A stretch of 64,000 nucleotides of DNA from Tretioscincus oriximinensis (GCA_022410635.1 JAJVDF010000431.1:1014108-1078107); one strand, 5' to 3'. Positions 13,340 through 26,240 are shown, counted from the first letter of the stretch. The notes: generated by a model from the letters alone, not told the origin. Program-made: numbers and translations.

Positions 13340-13880
13340 TAAGAGTAGCCCTGCTGGATTGGACCACAGCCTATCTAGTACAACATCCTGGACCATACTG
13401 TGGCCCACTAATTATCTATGGGCATTGTCAAGCAGAAGAAAGAAAAAACTCTACCTGCTCTTCACTCCCTACAAGCATTCTGTCTGACGTTTCAACCTGG
13501 GAATCCCTTTTAGTGCTCACTGATACATCTGGCCTCCATGAATTTGTCTATCCCTTTTTTAAAGCCATCAGGATTCGTTATTATCATCACCTCTTCTTTG
13601 GCTGAAAAAAAAATCCCAGTGTTGGCCCTCGCTCTTCTGCACATCAGCTTCATAGAGTGCCATCCAGCTCTAGTCACTTCTTAAATTGCATCTTTCAAGG
13701 CTGAAGATGTCTAGGTATTGTAGCCTGTTCCACAAGAAGGGTATTCCAGCCTTTCATTATTATTTTTCCTGTTTCTGCACCTTTTCCAGGTTCACAGTAT
13801 CTTGAGGTGAGGTGACCAGAACGCTACACAGTATTCCAAATATGGCCTCAAAGAGGCATGAGGATATTTGCCAAGTTATT
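13340..13880 (-). mobile_element. CR1 LINE 3' region, minus strand
   Basis: It contains the CR1 block 'ggtgaggtgaccagaacgct...acacagtattccaaatatgg' and the 'tttaaagccatcaggattcg' block in reverse orientation, with a decayed tail at about 13340-13450 (ctgctggattggaccacag). There are no intact coding motifs. Confidence 0.7.
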
Positions 13881-14029
13881 TTCTATTCGCTCCCTATTAT
13901 CCCAAGTGCCAAATATGCTTATTTCATTGCTGATTTGAACTGAATTAGAGACTTCATTAAGTTCTTACTAAGCACACTAAAAAAACAGAAATTCTAGTGT
14001 AACACAGAGAGCTCAAACCCAATTGGAAT

Positions 14030-14856
14030 TATTTATTTATTTGCACTTCTATACCACCCTATACCCAAAGATCTCAAGGCAGTTAACATTAAAAATAGAA
14101 TAACACATTAAAACAATACCTAAAAGTAAGTAAATGTGTTATTCTATTTTTCTGCCAAAGAGCAGGTTAAAGAGATGCGTCTTCAAAGTTTTCCAAACAC
14201 ATAGAGAGATGGTGATTAGGGCAGGGCATAACTACCATAGGGCGAGCCAGGGAACCACATAGGGCCCCTGAAAGTTGGGCAGTTAGAGGGGTCCCCGGAG
14301 AGCCTGGGTCCTCCCTCCTTCCTTGGTTCTTTACGTTATTTTTAAGCCCTTCAGTGAGGTGCTGAGTCTGATGCTCTAATTATTGTGCCGCACACATGCG
14401 TCACAGTAATTAGAGCATCAGAGTCCCAGCACTGTGCTGAAGAGCTTAAAAATAATGTAAGAGCCTATGAGGGAAGCCCCCCTTCGTTAATCTGCCCCTG
14501 GACCCCCAAGATCCTAACTTCACAAATGGATTGGGTGAGATTATTCCATAGTCTGGGGGCCGCTACAGAGAAAGCCCTATCCAGGGTTCCCATTCTCTTT
14601 GCTACTGAGAGAGATGGCACAATCAGGAGGGCCAGATCTGCAGATCTTAAGGAATGGACAGGTTGATATGGAAGCAGACGTTCCTTTAGTTATTTGGGGG
14701 CAAAGTTATTTAGAGCTTTATATGCTAGAGTTAATGCCATGAATTGGCCTCGGTAGAAAATTGGCAGCCAGTGCCGTTCTTTCAAGACCGGCACGATGTG
14801 TATCTGCCCAGATGTTCAAGTCAGCATTGTAAACCAGCTGCAGATTCTGAACCAGT
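14030..14856 (-). mobile_element. L2 LINE 3' end, minus strand, left part (split by a CR1)
   Basis: It starts with the L2 tail (ttatttatttgcacttctataccaccctatac on the plus strand) and includes 'gagaaagccctatccagggttcc' and 'aattggcagccagtgc', as in copies at 18940, 35080, 41500 and 54310. A foldback element occupies 14219-14525. The L2 resumes at 16116 after a CR1 insertion. A 4-bp 'aacc' repeated at the two junctions fits a target duplication. Confidence 0.75.
14219..14525. mobile_element. foldback (MITE-like) element inside an L2
   Basis: It has internal inverted repeats: 'cttcagtgaggtgctgag...gatgctctaatta' pairs with 'taattagagcatcagagtc...cactgtgctgaagagctt'. A related element lies at 34250-34890. 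It is non-coding. Confidence 0.65.
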
Positions 14857-16115
14857 TNATATTGTCTATCTAGATTTTCAGAAGGCTTTTTATAAAGTCC
14901 CTCATAAAAGGCTTCTAAAAAAACTCCATACTCATGGTATAAGAGGACAGACTTTGTCCTGGATTGGAAACTGGCTAAAAGATAGAAAACAGAGGGTAGT
15001 ATTAAATGGACAGTTCTCNGAGTGGAAAGAGGTAAGAAGTGGGGTACTCCAGGGATCTGTACTGTGACCCTTGCTTTTCAATATATTTATAAATGATCTG
15101 GATGCCGAGGTAAATAGTGAAGTAGCCAAGTTTGCTGACGACACTAAACTGTTCAGGGTAGTGAAAACTGAAAATGATTGTAAGGCACTCCAGAGTGATT
15201 TATTGAAATTGGGTGAGTGGGCATCAAAGTGGCAAATGCACTTCAACTTAAGCAAGTGCATGCATACTGGGGCAAAGAACCCCAACTACTCCTATCACCT
15301 GATGGGAACCAAGCTTTCTGTGACCGAGCAAGAAAANNNNNNNNNNNNNNNNNNNNNNNNNNNNNNNNNNNNNNNNNNNNNNNNNNNNNNNNNNNNNNNN
15401 NNNNNNNNNNNNNNNNNNNNNNNNNNNNNNNNNNNNNNNNNNNNNNNNNNNNNNNNNNNNNNNNNNNNNNNNNNNNNNNNNNNNNNNNNNNNNNNNNNNN
15501 NNNNNNNNNNNNNNNNNNNNNNNNNNNNNNNNNNNNNNNNNNNNNNNNNNNNNNNNNNNNNNNNNNNNNNNNNNNNNNNNNNNNNNNNNNNNNNNNNNNN
15601 NNNNNNNNNNNNNNNNNNNNNNNNNNNNNNNNNNNNNNNNNNNNNNNNNNNNNNNNNNNNNNNNNNNNNNNNNNNNNNNNNNNNNNNNNNNNNNNNNNNN
15701 NNNNNNNNNNNNNNNNNNNNNNNNNNNNNNNNNNNNNNNNNNNNNNNNNNNNNNNNNNNNNNNNNNNNNNNNNNNNNNNNNNNNNNNNNNNNNNNNNNNN
15801 NNNNNNNNNNNNNNNNNNNNNNNNNNNNNNNNNNNNNNNNNNNNNNGATAGTTTTAAGACAGGACTGGACAGGTTTATGGACACCAAGGGTATAAATGGA
15901 TACTAGGATGGATGTCTGGATGTTGCTTCTGAGATGGAGCAACAGGCAGGATTCCTGAAATACCATTTGCAGTGAGTCATAAACAGGAGCATATTTTGCT
16001 TTCCTCTGTTCAGACAGCCCAGGTGTATCTGGTGGGCCTCTGTGTGACACAGAATGCTGGACTTGATGGGCTGTGGCCTGATCCAGTATGGCTCTTCTTA
16101 TGTTCTTATGTTCTT
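14857..16115 (+). mobile_element. CR1 LINE with reverse-transcriptase domain, interrupted by a gap
   Basis: 14857-15336 encodes CR1 reverse transcriptase: DFQKAFYKVPHKRLL, SGVLQGSVL, LLFNIFINDLD and FADDTKLF, the FADD box holding the catalytic aspartates. A stop follows SVL at 15065, with the expected GPLLF-like continuation. After 510 Ns, 15847-16115 gives the ORF2 C-terminus (DSFKTGLDRFMDTKGING) and the 3' tail ending in repeated TTCTTATG. It is 5' truncated, inserted into an L2 and relatively young judging by the readable protein. Confidence 0.85.
15337..15846. other. assembly gap (510 N)
   Basis: A run of N inside the CR1 element. The missing bases should be the segment between the reverse-transcriptase domain and the C-terminus of CR1 ORF2. 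Confidence 0.99.
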
Positions 16116-16270
16116 AACCATTTTCAAGGGCAGCCTCATATAGAGCACATTATAATAGTCCAATTGGTCAATTACCAGAGTATGAATTGCTGTGGCCAGA
16201 TCGTCCTGGTACAGAAGTGCATTGTACATAGGAATACTACAATCTAAGCATTGCTAGCCTGAATAAAAAA
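16116..16270 (-). mobile_element. L2 LINE 3' end, right part after the CR1 insertion
   Basis: It continues the L2 of 14030-14856: 'accattttcaagggcagcctcatatag' and 'attataatagtcca' match the L2 copies at 19290 and 54840. Confidence 0.7.
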
Positions 16271-16600
16271 TGTTTGCTTAGGTTCACTGTCACCATCAGC
16301 ATTCTGGACACTTTGAAGTTAAGGTTTTGCTGTCTTGTATGAAAATTCCAGCTTTCACAAGGGTTTTTTTTTACAATTCCCACAATCTGATAAAAACAGT
16401 TCTATTGCTACCCACATGTGTGAACATTAGCTAAAAAGAGGCTACATAAAGTTACATGAATGAAAATTGGATAGGGTGAATAAAAACCATTGCTCTTTTC
16501 CAGACAATCCCTACATCTAGGTTCAAATGAACTGTTAACTACTCAGAGAAACAATGCTGTTTACAGAAAACAAAATGGATTTATAATCTGACAAGTTTAC

Positions 16601-16856
16601 CTCTTTGATTTTGTCTCGTTTTTCGCGGATATTTGGGTCCACTGGATCTCCACTGGTTATCCCTACAAGGTTTGGCACTGGGACTGGGGGTAGAGGCTTA
16701 GTGCTTTTGTTCTTTAAGCCCTTTACTATCTTGTTCTTCTCAGTCTGAATTTCTGCTTGGATCTCATCCCGCGATTTCTTCAGTTTCTCTTTTGCTTCTT
16801 CTAGGGCTTTTTCGTGGTCTGCACGAATTTTATTCCTCAAGCGTTCCTCTTCTTCT
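16601..16856 (-). CDS. MAN1A2: MAN1A2 exon 2 (stem region)
   Basis: This 256-nt exon encodes residues 116-201. It starts EEEERLRNKIRADHEKALEE, continues with a charged, coiled-coil-prone stem (AKEKLKKSRDEIQAEIQTEK), then the proline-rich linker KPLPPVPVPNLVGI and REKRDKIKE. The stem holds the catalytic domain away from the Golgi membrane. Minus-strand acceptor TTTCTTTAG precedes 16856 and donor GTAAAC starts at 16600. It completes the split Arg codon of exon 1 and ends in phase 0, as exon 3 requires. The ORF read through the donor adds non-family residues, which confirms the boundary. Confidence 0.95.
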
Positions 16857-16959
16857 CTAAAGAAACAAACAACAGTTGGCTAATTAAATTTATAGCAAGA
16901 AGTTGAAGAAATTTTTGATAGCATTGCTAGTACTTCATTAGCAGGAGGTAGTCTTCGAT

Positions 16960-17125
16960 TATTATACATTTCATTAGTTCAGTGATCAAAACTTATCAAT
17001 GATACAGCCATTGATGTTTGAAGATTACCAAGTAATAGTGATCAATATCTATCACTGGCATGTCTGTTGGTGCTTGGAGATACCATGTGACAGTGATCAG
17101 TATCTGCCATTGATACCTCTGTAAA
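16960..17125. repeat. degenerate tandem repeat, unit about 55-60 bp
   Basis: Three diverged copies of a unit containing 'agtgatcaatatctatcac' and 'tgttggtgcttggagatacca' follow each other in MAN1A2 intron 1. No function is indicated. Confidence 0.5.
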
Positions 17126-17129
17126 TCTA

Positions 17130-18015
17130 CAAAAGCTCATGTCACCTACTTTTCTCCTGTTGGTCTCCAAGTGTTACCCCTTGCTGCACTTTCTGAATTA
17201 AGACTAACACAGCTATTTATCTGAAATCATCCACATAATAGTGTATTTTGGGCAGGCTCAGTTGCAGCATGTGGATGGCAGAATTTAAATCATAATTCCA
17301 TTTCTAACTTATGACTAACACATGCCATTGTTCCAAATAATGTCTAAAATTAGTTCTTTCACTGTTTGTATTATTACCCAAACTGCAGAAACATTTCAGA
17401 CTCTTAGAAGTGATAACTATATCTGTTTATTTGTTCATCCAATGAGACCAATCCCCCCTCCTCCCTCCCATTTTGTGGTGGACAACTCCAGTTTTCAATC
17501 AGGGAATGATTTCAACTATTTCTCTTCAGGCATCCAATTAAAGCTTCTTTAAGGGATTTGGACTGAAGACACCAATTAGAAGGCGCCTGGTATCCCATTG
17601 CAAAATGAGTGATGGACACCACTTTCTCAACCAGCTGTGTAATGTCTCAATCCTCACAACCAGTCTCAACAGGACTTAATCCTTGATCCCCAGGGTAGGG
17701 AGGGCACAGCAATACCCACACATTAAAGATGATTACTGTTATACTGTGATGAGTATATACATAAAACAGAACAACAAATTACTCACGAACCCTTAAGAAA
17801 GATATTCAAATTTCAAAAGGAAATACAAATAGTAACCTTACAAGACTTTCTCTCAGACAAAGAAGAAGCAATACCAATATACTGATGCTACTCAAACCAC
17901 TTTGGACATTCTTTTGCACACAAAAATTATTTCAGACTAGCAGGACCTTAAATTTAGTTAATACAGTCTTCATGCAGTATTTTACCTACACAGAGGGAAA
18001 ATCTCTCTGTACATA
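17130..18015. other. intron 1 sequence without recognised features
   Basis: Intronic DNA of MAN1A2. 'gactaacacagctatttatctgaaatc' near 17205 resembles the terminus of the foldback family at 52595, suggesting a decayed remnant. No gene is seen. Confidence 0.4.
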
Positions 18016-18300
18016 CCATGTTTCCCCGAAAATAACATAGTGTCTTATATTAATTTTTGCTCCCAAAGTTGCACTAGGTCTTATTTTCAGAAGACGTCTT
18101 AATTTTTCCATGAAGAAGAATTCATGTTTATTATTGTTGAACAGTAAATGGCAGTAAGGCAGCTTCCGGCCACCATTCACCACAGAACAAAAACTTTGCT
18201 AGGTCTTACATTCGGGGAAGGCCTTAAATTTAGCAATTCAGCAAAAGCTCTACTAGGTCTCATTTCCAGGGGATGTCTGATTTTGGGGGAAACAGGATAT
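18016..18300. mobile_element. short DNA transposon with terminal inverted repeats
   Basis: The left end 'atgtttccccgaaaataaca' and the right end 'gattttgggggaaacaggat' are imperfect inverted repeats. 'aggtcttattttcag' recurs internally. It is a non-autonomous element with no transposase ORF. Confidence 0.65.
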
Positions 18301-18789
18301 AAAAACATTTTTGGAACCAATATTTTGGCACACACTTTCAAAAAAGTAGCTGTGTTCTTCTGGACCAGAATTTCTAGCAAGAGAAACGTGCTTCTTCAGA
18401 TGATACTTTTTCCGTCTCCATTGGCAAGGTTCATGCTACTAAGTATCTTGTTAGTCAATCAGGATACTATGAGATTCCCCCGCTTTATTCAAAAGAGAAG
18501 GTTAAACTTGGGAGTTTCCTCAACTCGTTTTTTAACATTCAAATATTTTAAAAGAATTTAGAAAAAAGCAAGAATCCTCTTCTATAATAAAAAAAAATAC
18601 TATACTGCAACTAGTAACATTCAGAGTTTATTACTCAATTTTCAGAGTTGGTGGTGTAATGAAATCAGTCTCAAATGGGACATGGCTCCTTTAAGGAACT
18701 GGGACCTGGTAATTTTTGGGGGGAGGAGTTTAGTTTTGAGGCAGTAAGTTGAGTTTGGTCTTGAAGCCAAAAGAACTGGACCTATATTT

Positions 18790-21360
18790 GTAGGTTTCAG
18801 GGTGGTTAACAATAAAATCATAATTAAAACATTAAAAACAGCCAAATCTAAAAATAGGGAAGAGACAGTAGCTTTCTCAGCCAAAGGCCAGGCCAAAGAG
18901 GTGCATCTTCAAGTGTTTTCTGAAAGTGAACAGAGATGGCGATTGACACACCTCGAGCGGGAGACCATTCCATAAGCCTGAGGGCTGCCACAGAGAAGGC
19001 CCTATTCCGCATCCCCACCTTCACTGCCACTGAGGGTGGTGGTACAGTCAGGATGGCTTCCCCTGCAGATCTTAGGGCACGAGCAGGCTCATATGGGAGA
19101 AGGTGTTCCTTTAGATATTTGTCGCCCAAATTATGTAGGGTTTATAGGTGACAGTTGATNCCTTGAATTGGGCTCAGTAGCAAATTGGCAGCCAGTGCAG
19201 TCCTTTCAGGACCGGTGTGATGTGTGTCCGGCCAGTTGAACCAGCCAGCAGTCTAGCTGCTGCGTTCTGCACCAGCAGCATCTTCCGAACCGTTTTCAAG
19301 GGCATCCCCATATAGAGTGCATTACAATAGTCCAACCTGGAAGTTACCAAGCGTGGATCATTGTGGTCAGATCATCCCTATCCAGAAGTGGATGTAACTG
19401 GCGGACCAGGCGTAGCTGGAAGTAGGCGCTCCTGGCNACTGCCTCCACCTGGTCTTCAAGTGTTAGTGCAGAGTCCAGAAGCACCCCCAGATTTCACACC
19501 ATCCCTTATAGGGCAATTCAACCCCATTCAGGACAGGATGCCTACTCACTTCATGGACCCAGGACTTGGAGACATACAGCACCTCCGTCTTGTCTGGATT
19601 CAGCTTCAATTTGTTAGCCCCAATCCAGCCCATTACTGTCAAACACTTCAACCGCCTCTTCTAATTCAGATGGAACAGAGAGATAAAGCTGCCATCTGCA
19701 TATTGATGACACTTCACTCCAAATCTCCTGGTGACCTCTCCCAGCGGCTTCATATAGATGTTGAACAGCATGGGGGAGAGGATCAACCCCTGAGGAACCC
19801 CACAAGTGAGTTCCCAGGGTGTCAAGCAAGATTCACCCACCACCACTGTCTGAAAGCAACCTTGGAGATAGGAGTGGAACCATTGCAATGCATTGCCACT
19901 AACTCCTTAGCCTTTCCAGGAGGATACTATGGTCAATGTATCAAAAGCCGCTGAGAGGTCCAGGAGAACCAACAGCGTCGCACTGCCCCCCTCCCCCTCT
20001 CGGAGCAGGTCAACAAGGGCAACCAAGATCCTTCCATGCTATGACCAGGCCTGAAGCCAGATTGAAATGGGTGTAGATAATCCGTTTCTTCCAAGCGTGC
20101 CTGCAGTTGAATAGCCATGGCCCTCTCCAGTACCTTGCCCAGGAAGGGTATGTTTAACTCTTCTGGGTCCAGGGAAGACTTCTTGAGGAAGGGGCGCACC
20201 AACGCCTCTTTAAGAGCCAGCGGGACCATCGCATCCCTCAAGGAAGCATTCACCACTCCCTGGACCCATCCGGTCATACCCTGCCGACTGGCTTTTATCA
20301 GCCAGGAAGGGCAAGGATCCAAAGGGCATGAAGTTGGCGAAACCCCAACAAGCAGCTTGTCCACATCATCAGGGTGCAACAATTGAAAATGATCTAGACG
20401 GTTCTCTGGACACTTCCTCTGGGCGATTCACAAGAGTGGCATCCAATCCCTCATGAATCTGAGCAACGTTGCCCTCAAAGTGCCTTGCAAATTTGTTGCA
20501 GCAGATATTGGGTGGACTCTGCCCTTGCTGTACCGGACTAGATCTTATCAGGCTATTCACCTCTTGAAAGAGCTCTGCTGGATGACTACTTGAGAACGTA
20601 ATGGTAGCAGAGAAATAATTCCTTTTTGCTGCCACCACCGCCACCTGGTAGGCACGATAATGTGCTCTAACCCGTGTTTGGTCAGACTCTTGTTGGTATT
20701 TGCGCCACCTGGGCTCCAGCCGTCAACCTTCCTGTTTCATCACCCTTAACTCCCCAGAATACTAGGGGACTCTGTGAGCTTCACAGACACGCCGAGGGCA
20801 CTTGGGGGCGATCGTGTCGATAGCACTGATCATCTCCCGATTCCAAAGAGAGACCAAAGCCTCGGCAGGAGCGCCATCCATGCTAATTGGAAAATCCCCC
20901 AAAGCATTCAGGAATTGCCCGGATTCCATAAGTCTCTGGGGGCGGACCATCTGAATGGGCCCTCTACCCTTGCAGAGGAGAACTGCCACTGTAAATCCAA
21001 ATTTCACCAGAGAATGGTCTGTCCATGACAAAGGGTTTATCGTAAGTCCTCCTATCATCGGAATGTGGCAAAGTCCTGCTCTGTGTGTTTGGTGAGTAAC
21101 CCACTGAGACAGTCCCATGGTTGTCATGGAGGCCATGAAGGACTGAGCAGGCCCAGTGGGACTAGCCTCCACATGAATGTTGAAATCCCCCAACACCTTC
21201 CAACACTATATAGGAGACAACCTCAGCCAACTCAGATAGGGAGGCTGCTGGGCAACAGGGTGGACGGTACTCCAGCAACCTCCCTATTCTGTCTCTATTG
21301 CCCAACAGCAGGAACAGTCCCTCAAACCCAGAAGCAGAGCGAATTGGCCGCCTAGTGAGG
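18790..21360 (-). mobile_element. long L2 LINE with decayed endonuclease and reverse transcriptase
   Basis: Minus-strand readings give, in order: an endonuclease fragment (LGDFNIHVEA at about 21196, SWTDHSLVKF), then the RT start (LVRPFLKKSSLDPEEL, LGKVLERAMAIQLQ, FQSGFRPGHSME). These are followed by CGVPQGLILSPMLFNIYM and the catalytic box as YADG instead of YADD, then ANKLKLNPDKTEVLYV and the 3' tail to 18790. Frames shift between blocks and a catalytic Asp is lost, so it is inactive. At about 2.5 kb it is the most complete L2 in the window. It lies in MAN1A2 intron 1 in sense orientation. Confidence 0.85.
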
Positions 21361-21390
21361 GAGATAGAAGCCTTATGGACTACAGCATGG

Positions 21391-21440
21391 TTAACATTAA
21401 TATATTAACATTAATATATTAACATTAATATATTAACGTT
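21391..21440. repeat. 14-bp tandem repeat
   Basis: About three and a half copies of ACATTAATATATTA directly follow the L2. Confidence 0.85.
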
Positions 21441-24400
21441 AACTGTGAAATACTTAGACTGTGATAGTAAGAAATTGGAATATCTGGACAGGAAGCTTAG
21501 TGTGGGCTGACTGTGAATTAGAAGGTTGGGAGACATGAAGCCAGTTCAAAACAATGGTAAGTAGAAGTGGAGATGTCTATGAAAGCTCATGCTGTCTACC
21601 TTTTTGTTTGTCTGTAAGGTGCTAAAAGAACTTTGCTAGATGTCACTATATCAGACATTTTTTCCTGCAGCATTAACATTAACACTGATGTATCAAGTTA
21701 TCAGGAAGCTTTAGCAACAACTGAGTGAAACATTAATCATGTCTCCATGTCTACTTAACCTACACAGCAAATACACAAAAGTGAAGTTCGAAAAGGATGG
21801 CAAATGGTTGAACATTAAGACAACAAAGGTAATGTCAACTTGCACACTTGTTGCTGAGAGTAAGAAACAGTATAAAAATGGGTGAAGTACTAGAGAATCA
21901 AAAGAGAATAAATGTCCTAGGGTACAAGCTGTTGTCAAGCTCAGACGAAGTCATGAAAATTAGGTATCTTTAAGGCAATATATAGCTAGAAATATAAAAT
22001 GTTAAGAAAATAACCAGATACCTTTCAGTTATGGGTTTAGTGACCATTACTAAAACCAACAAAGAATGGCTATGGTGAACTTGTGGCAAATGTTAAAAAT
22101 ATCTGCAAGAAAACAATGCAGTTATTTTTTAACACCATAAAAAAGGAATTTTCAGAGAAACCGATCCAAGACCCTGCCACAAACCCAGTTGCCAACTCTG
22201 CTCACACTTCCACCCTGGCAATGTAATCATAAGACCTAATAACACCACCCACAATATTAGAGGCATTTCACTTGCTACTCCTCTAACGTGGTGTATTCCA
22301 TTTTCTGCCAACAATGGCCTTCAACACTCTACATTGGGAAAATGGCAGCACACAGAAATCTGTTACAGACCTCAGAATTGCAGTCCTTGAACAAAGAAAC
22401 TATGAAGGAGGGCATTTTTGGACTGATTTGCTCTCTACTTTTCTGCATATTTGATTGATGGGAGGCATTTTCCTCAACTTTAGAGGATTAACTTCTACAC
22501 GTTAGCTGTTTTTTCTCACCTAGTTAACTCTTATACCACATTTACATATCTTTTCCTCATCTCCTGCACACATTTTCCTATAAAGTCTGTGCCTGATATT
22601 GGTCCCCTAACATTTGAAGTAGGCATACCTATGAAAGCTCATGTCACCTAGCTTTCCCCTGTTAGTTTCCCAAACGCTACAAACCCCCTTGCCATAAAAA
22701 GCTAGTCAAGTGTGTTACATAGGCTAATGATAAAAAGGTTAGCAAAAAGAAAAGTGTGAAAAACCAGACAATAAACACTAGCAAATACCAAAGTTGTGTG
22801 GGTTAACATTCTCCCTAAACTACTTCTTGTCTGGATTGATTGGCAATCCTGAAAACACCAGGATCATAAAGCAAACCGATACTATGCAAATCAATAGGGC
22901 AGAACAGGCAAGAATAATTTTGGACTCTGTTTTATAATTAATTATTGATGAATGGGGATAATGAGGAACTACCGAAACAGATGCTGTATAGCTAGGTGTT
23001 GCAACAGTAGGGAACAGTAAAGCTTTTGTAAAATATGTAAAAGCATGTTTGAAGTTATTGAATACAGTATGCTGTATGCAAATTGGGATTTTTCTAAACT
23101 GATTTAAAAGGGTGCACAGAGTTTGTTTACACATCCGCACAGCATTAAGTTGTTATTCAACACGTTCTTGGCACGAAGAATTAACTGCAAGAGAAAGGCT
23201 CACATCTGTGCTTGGAAAATTGACACTAAGTATCTAGAGCACTGGAAACATGCTCAGAAACCACGGCCACTATTTTCCACTGGAGTTGTTTCTAAGCAAG
23301 CATGTTTAAAACTGTCGCCTTCAATTCCAAGAAAAAAAACAATTTAAAGAGAATTTAAAACTCTGTTTTATAGATCTTAGCTTCCAGCTTACCCAGCTTT
23401 GAGACTATTCAATCCTATTGAAAAAAGGTCACAAAAGAAAGAAAGAAAGAAAGAAAGAGAGAAAATATATAATTACTTGACATGTATTGATGATTTTCTG
23501 CCCATAGGTGCTGGTTACAAAAAGAACTGAGGAAAATCACTATGAAGTCTAGCCCTGTCAATCAAGTTGCCTTCTGCTCTAACTCCCAATTATGGCTTTT
23601 TAGCACTCAACAGAATAGTCATCAATAAATATGCAAAGTTTATCACATACTGTTCTAAACTGCACTTTATTGAGGAATATCCTTTATTATTCCTAAAACT
23701 GATATTTAATTCTAATAAAAAAGAAGCTCAAGGCTGCTTACTGACTGATGGCAATGTTGCTGTTTTTATACCTATTCTGCCAGATGCCCTGAGGCTTCAT
23801 AGTAGGTCACAAAGCCAAGACTTGAATAAAATGGCAACAATGCCTGAAAGAGACAGGAACACTGTATCTTGTACCTAAGGAAACGTTTTCACAATTAAGA
23901 GGCAGTGTCCACAATAAAGGTTCCTTATTGATTTGAAACAGTTCAATTATGGTGCTTTATCTTTTCTCTTATCACAATAGTGTACAGAAAAGACAGAATA
24001 GCTCCTGAATCAATTCTAAGAACTCTTAACTGCCCAGTTTAATAAACATATTTTACTTATTAAAATCTAAATAATTTACTAAGAAAACATTTACTAAGAT
24101 CTAAATACTGTATAGTGCACTTTGTGATTTCTATTGCCTGTATAAAAATGAGTACCTTGAGTACCTTCCTCCATGAGTCAATTGTACAGTTCTTTACTTC
24201 TAGCATCTGAACCTTGAAAATGTACCTAGCCAAGGGTAAAGGAAACTAGAACTCTGAATCCAAGTTTTGAAGTTTTTTTCAGAAACTAATTTGTTCCAAA
24301 CCTGAAAACACATAAGGCCTTTTCTGTCCTGGTGCTAATTCCTAGAAACAGCCTTCAGGTTGGAGAGACGGGCAGGAAGCCTCAAAAAGACATTTACAGA

Positions 24401-26025
24401 GAGACAAGAGCAAGTGAATATTTTACCCTTGTTTTCTGTTTGAGATGCCCAGAACAAATTGTAAGTCACTGCATGAAATAGGAAAATGGGATTATGTTTC
24501 ATGATGATAAGTCTGTCGTAATGGTAAAGCGATTACAAATATTTTGTACTTTACAACTTTTTAACTTTCATAGAGTACCGTCAAATTGTGGCCAGCTCCT
24601 GGTTGACCGAATGGACACCTCTATACAGATTTCTCTGCAGAGATATAGAAGTATCTTGCCTTTACCCACTTCTGGAAAGTTACTGGGAATCAAACTGGCA
24701 AAACTTCACTTTCCAGGCAGCTTGAGCAACAGTCATTCCCTCTTTAATCTGGCAAACTGGGATTCCAATATAAAATTAAGTCGGATGCAGCAGAAAATGG
24801 AGATCAATCTCTTGTTTTAGGCAACAATCTTTTTTTCATGGTTTTTAATCAAATATACACCCCATTATAGTAGCACAATCCAAAATAAAGCTCCAGGTTT
24901 TTTTTCAAAATCATTGAAAATAACTTTCCATCCTCCTAAGAGAACCTACTTTTCCTCAGGCCATACTTCCCAAGAAACTGGGAGGGAGACTGGGTCCTTA
25001 CTTGCCGTTCCAACATCAGTAGATGAGAAAAGGTGCAATAAACACACCCCAGTTATTAGTGAACTCTGTTTCTACCTGAACTCTGTTTCTATCATCCTTA
25101 CAGGAATCTGGAAAAAGTGGTATATCCTGTGCAAACAATATCCCATAGCATAGACCACACAAATGCAGAGAAAACAAGAGGAGTTATCATATCCAGTTCT
25201 TTTGACCCACCACGTCTCTCCTTAGGAACACAGTGCAAGTTATATAATGTTAGTCAATATCTGGGACTGGCAGTACAGCAAATCATATGGACCTAGCTAG
25301 GTTGCATCAGACCCCAGCATTGACTTAGCACTTGCCTAACAAGGTGACCTGTAATTTGTAGATTTGGACCTGAAATCCAGGTTTCCAGTTCAGTCAAAAT
25401 AAACTAACCAGGAAAATATTCAGTGTTGATGCATGAACAGAGGAAAAAACAGACAAGGTGGAAGTAAAGATATTCTACATCCAAAGCAAATCAATTCATT
25501 AAGATTAGCTTCTGTTTGTTTATATGCTGCCAAGAAATACAGAGTGGTACATTATTACACAAAATAAACATTTGCACATAATCTTAACAGGTTCCTAACT
25601 TCCCCTTCAACAAACGCGGTACTTTTCCTTCAAATGTCAAATCTATCATTCATTAGATTAAGAGTAGCCTACTGATTAATTTGGACATTAAAAAAACAGT
25701 AGCAGTCAAGATGAATTGTCCAACTAACTGCCTCAAATAAAAACGAATCAAAAATATTTAAAACAAAATTAAGGTTTTTTTTTACCAATCTGTCAAATGC
25801 ATAGCTTACTTACTTTATGCACTTCTTAGTATTTTAGGGCCAATCTGCATTTCAACTGGGAACACTAATCTGACCTTTGGCTGAAGAAACAATTTTCCCT
25901 TCCCCACATTCAGACACTACTGTTGTTAATAATATCAGATATGTATCTTGTTTTTATCACTGCCCTAAGAATTTTGTGGTGGGATAGAAGTGCAAATAAA
26001 TAAATAAATATCACCCCTATCAGAA
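21441..26025. other. MAN1A2 intron 1, mostly unrecognised
   Basis: Largely AT-rich, non-repetitive intronic DNA. It includes a short GAAA tract at about 23441-23460. 'gaaagctcatgtcacctagc' near 22633 echoes a sequence near 17132, indicating an old dispersed repeat. Small ORFs, including 22820-23140 minus with one hydrophobic segment, have no recognisable homologue. No exon or RNA gene is supported. Confidence 0.45.
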
Positions 26026-26029
26026 AGCC

Positions 26030-26240
26030 GCACTGCTTGGTCCTACATGCATTTTATGCCGATTAATCGTAATATCCTAGGCCTGATTCAAACTTGGCCC
26101 GATTCTGTCCAGAAAGGAATCTACTGTCCACATGCCATTCTGGACTTGCGCAGGGCCTGCTGTGATCTAGGCTAGTTTGGAATGGCATTTGAACAATAGG
26201 CTCTTTAGGCCTCTTTCTGGAACAGAATCAGGCCAAATGT
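26030..26240. mobile_element. foldback (MITE-like) element
   Basis: 'aggcctgattcaaacttggcc...gattctgtccagaaag' at the left pairs with 'ctttctggaacagaatcaggcc' at the right. 'ccacatgccattctgga' pairs with 'tggaatggcatttgaac'. It is non-coding. Confidence 0.65.

Noticed and set aside
15071..16050. ORFs of up to 274 codons across the first gap
   Set aside because: Most of their length is N. The real content is CR1 sequence on either side.
21710..22120. Possible additional LINE reverse-transcriptase remnant
   Set aside because: A plus-strand reading near 21735 (MSPCLLNLHSKYTK) faintly recalls a LINE RT block, but no second motif supports it.
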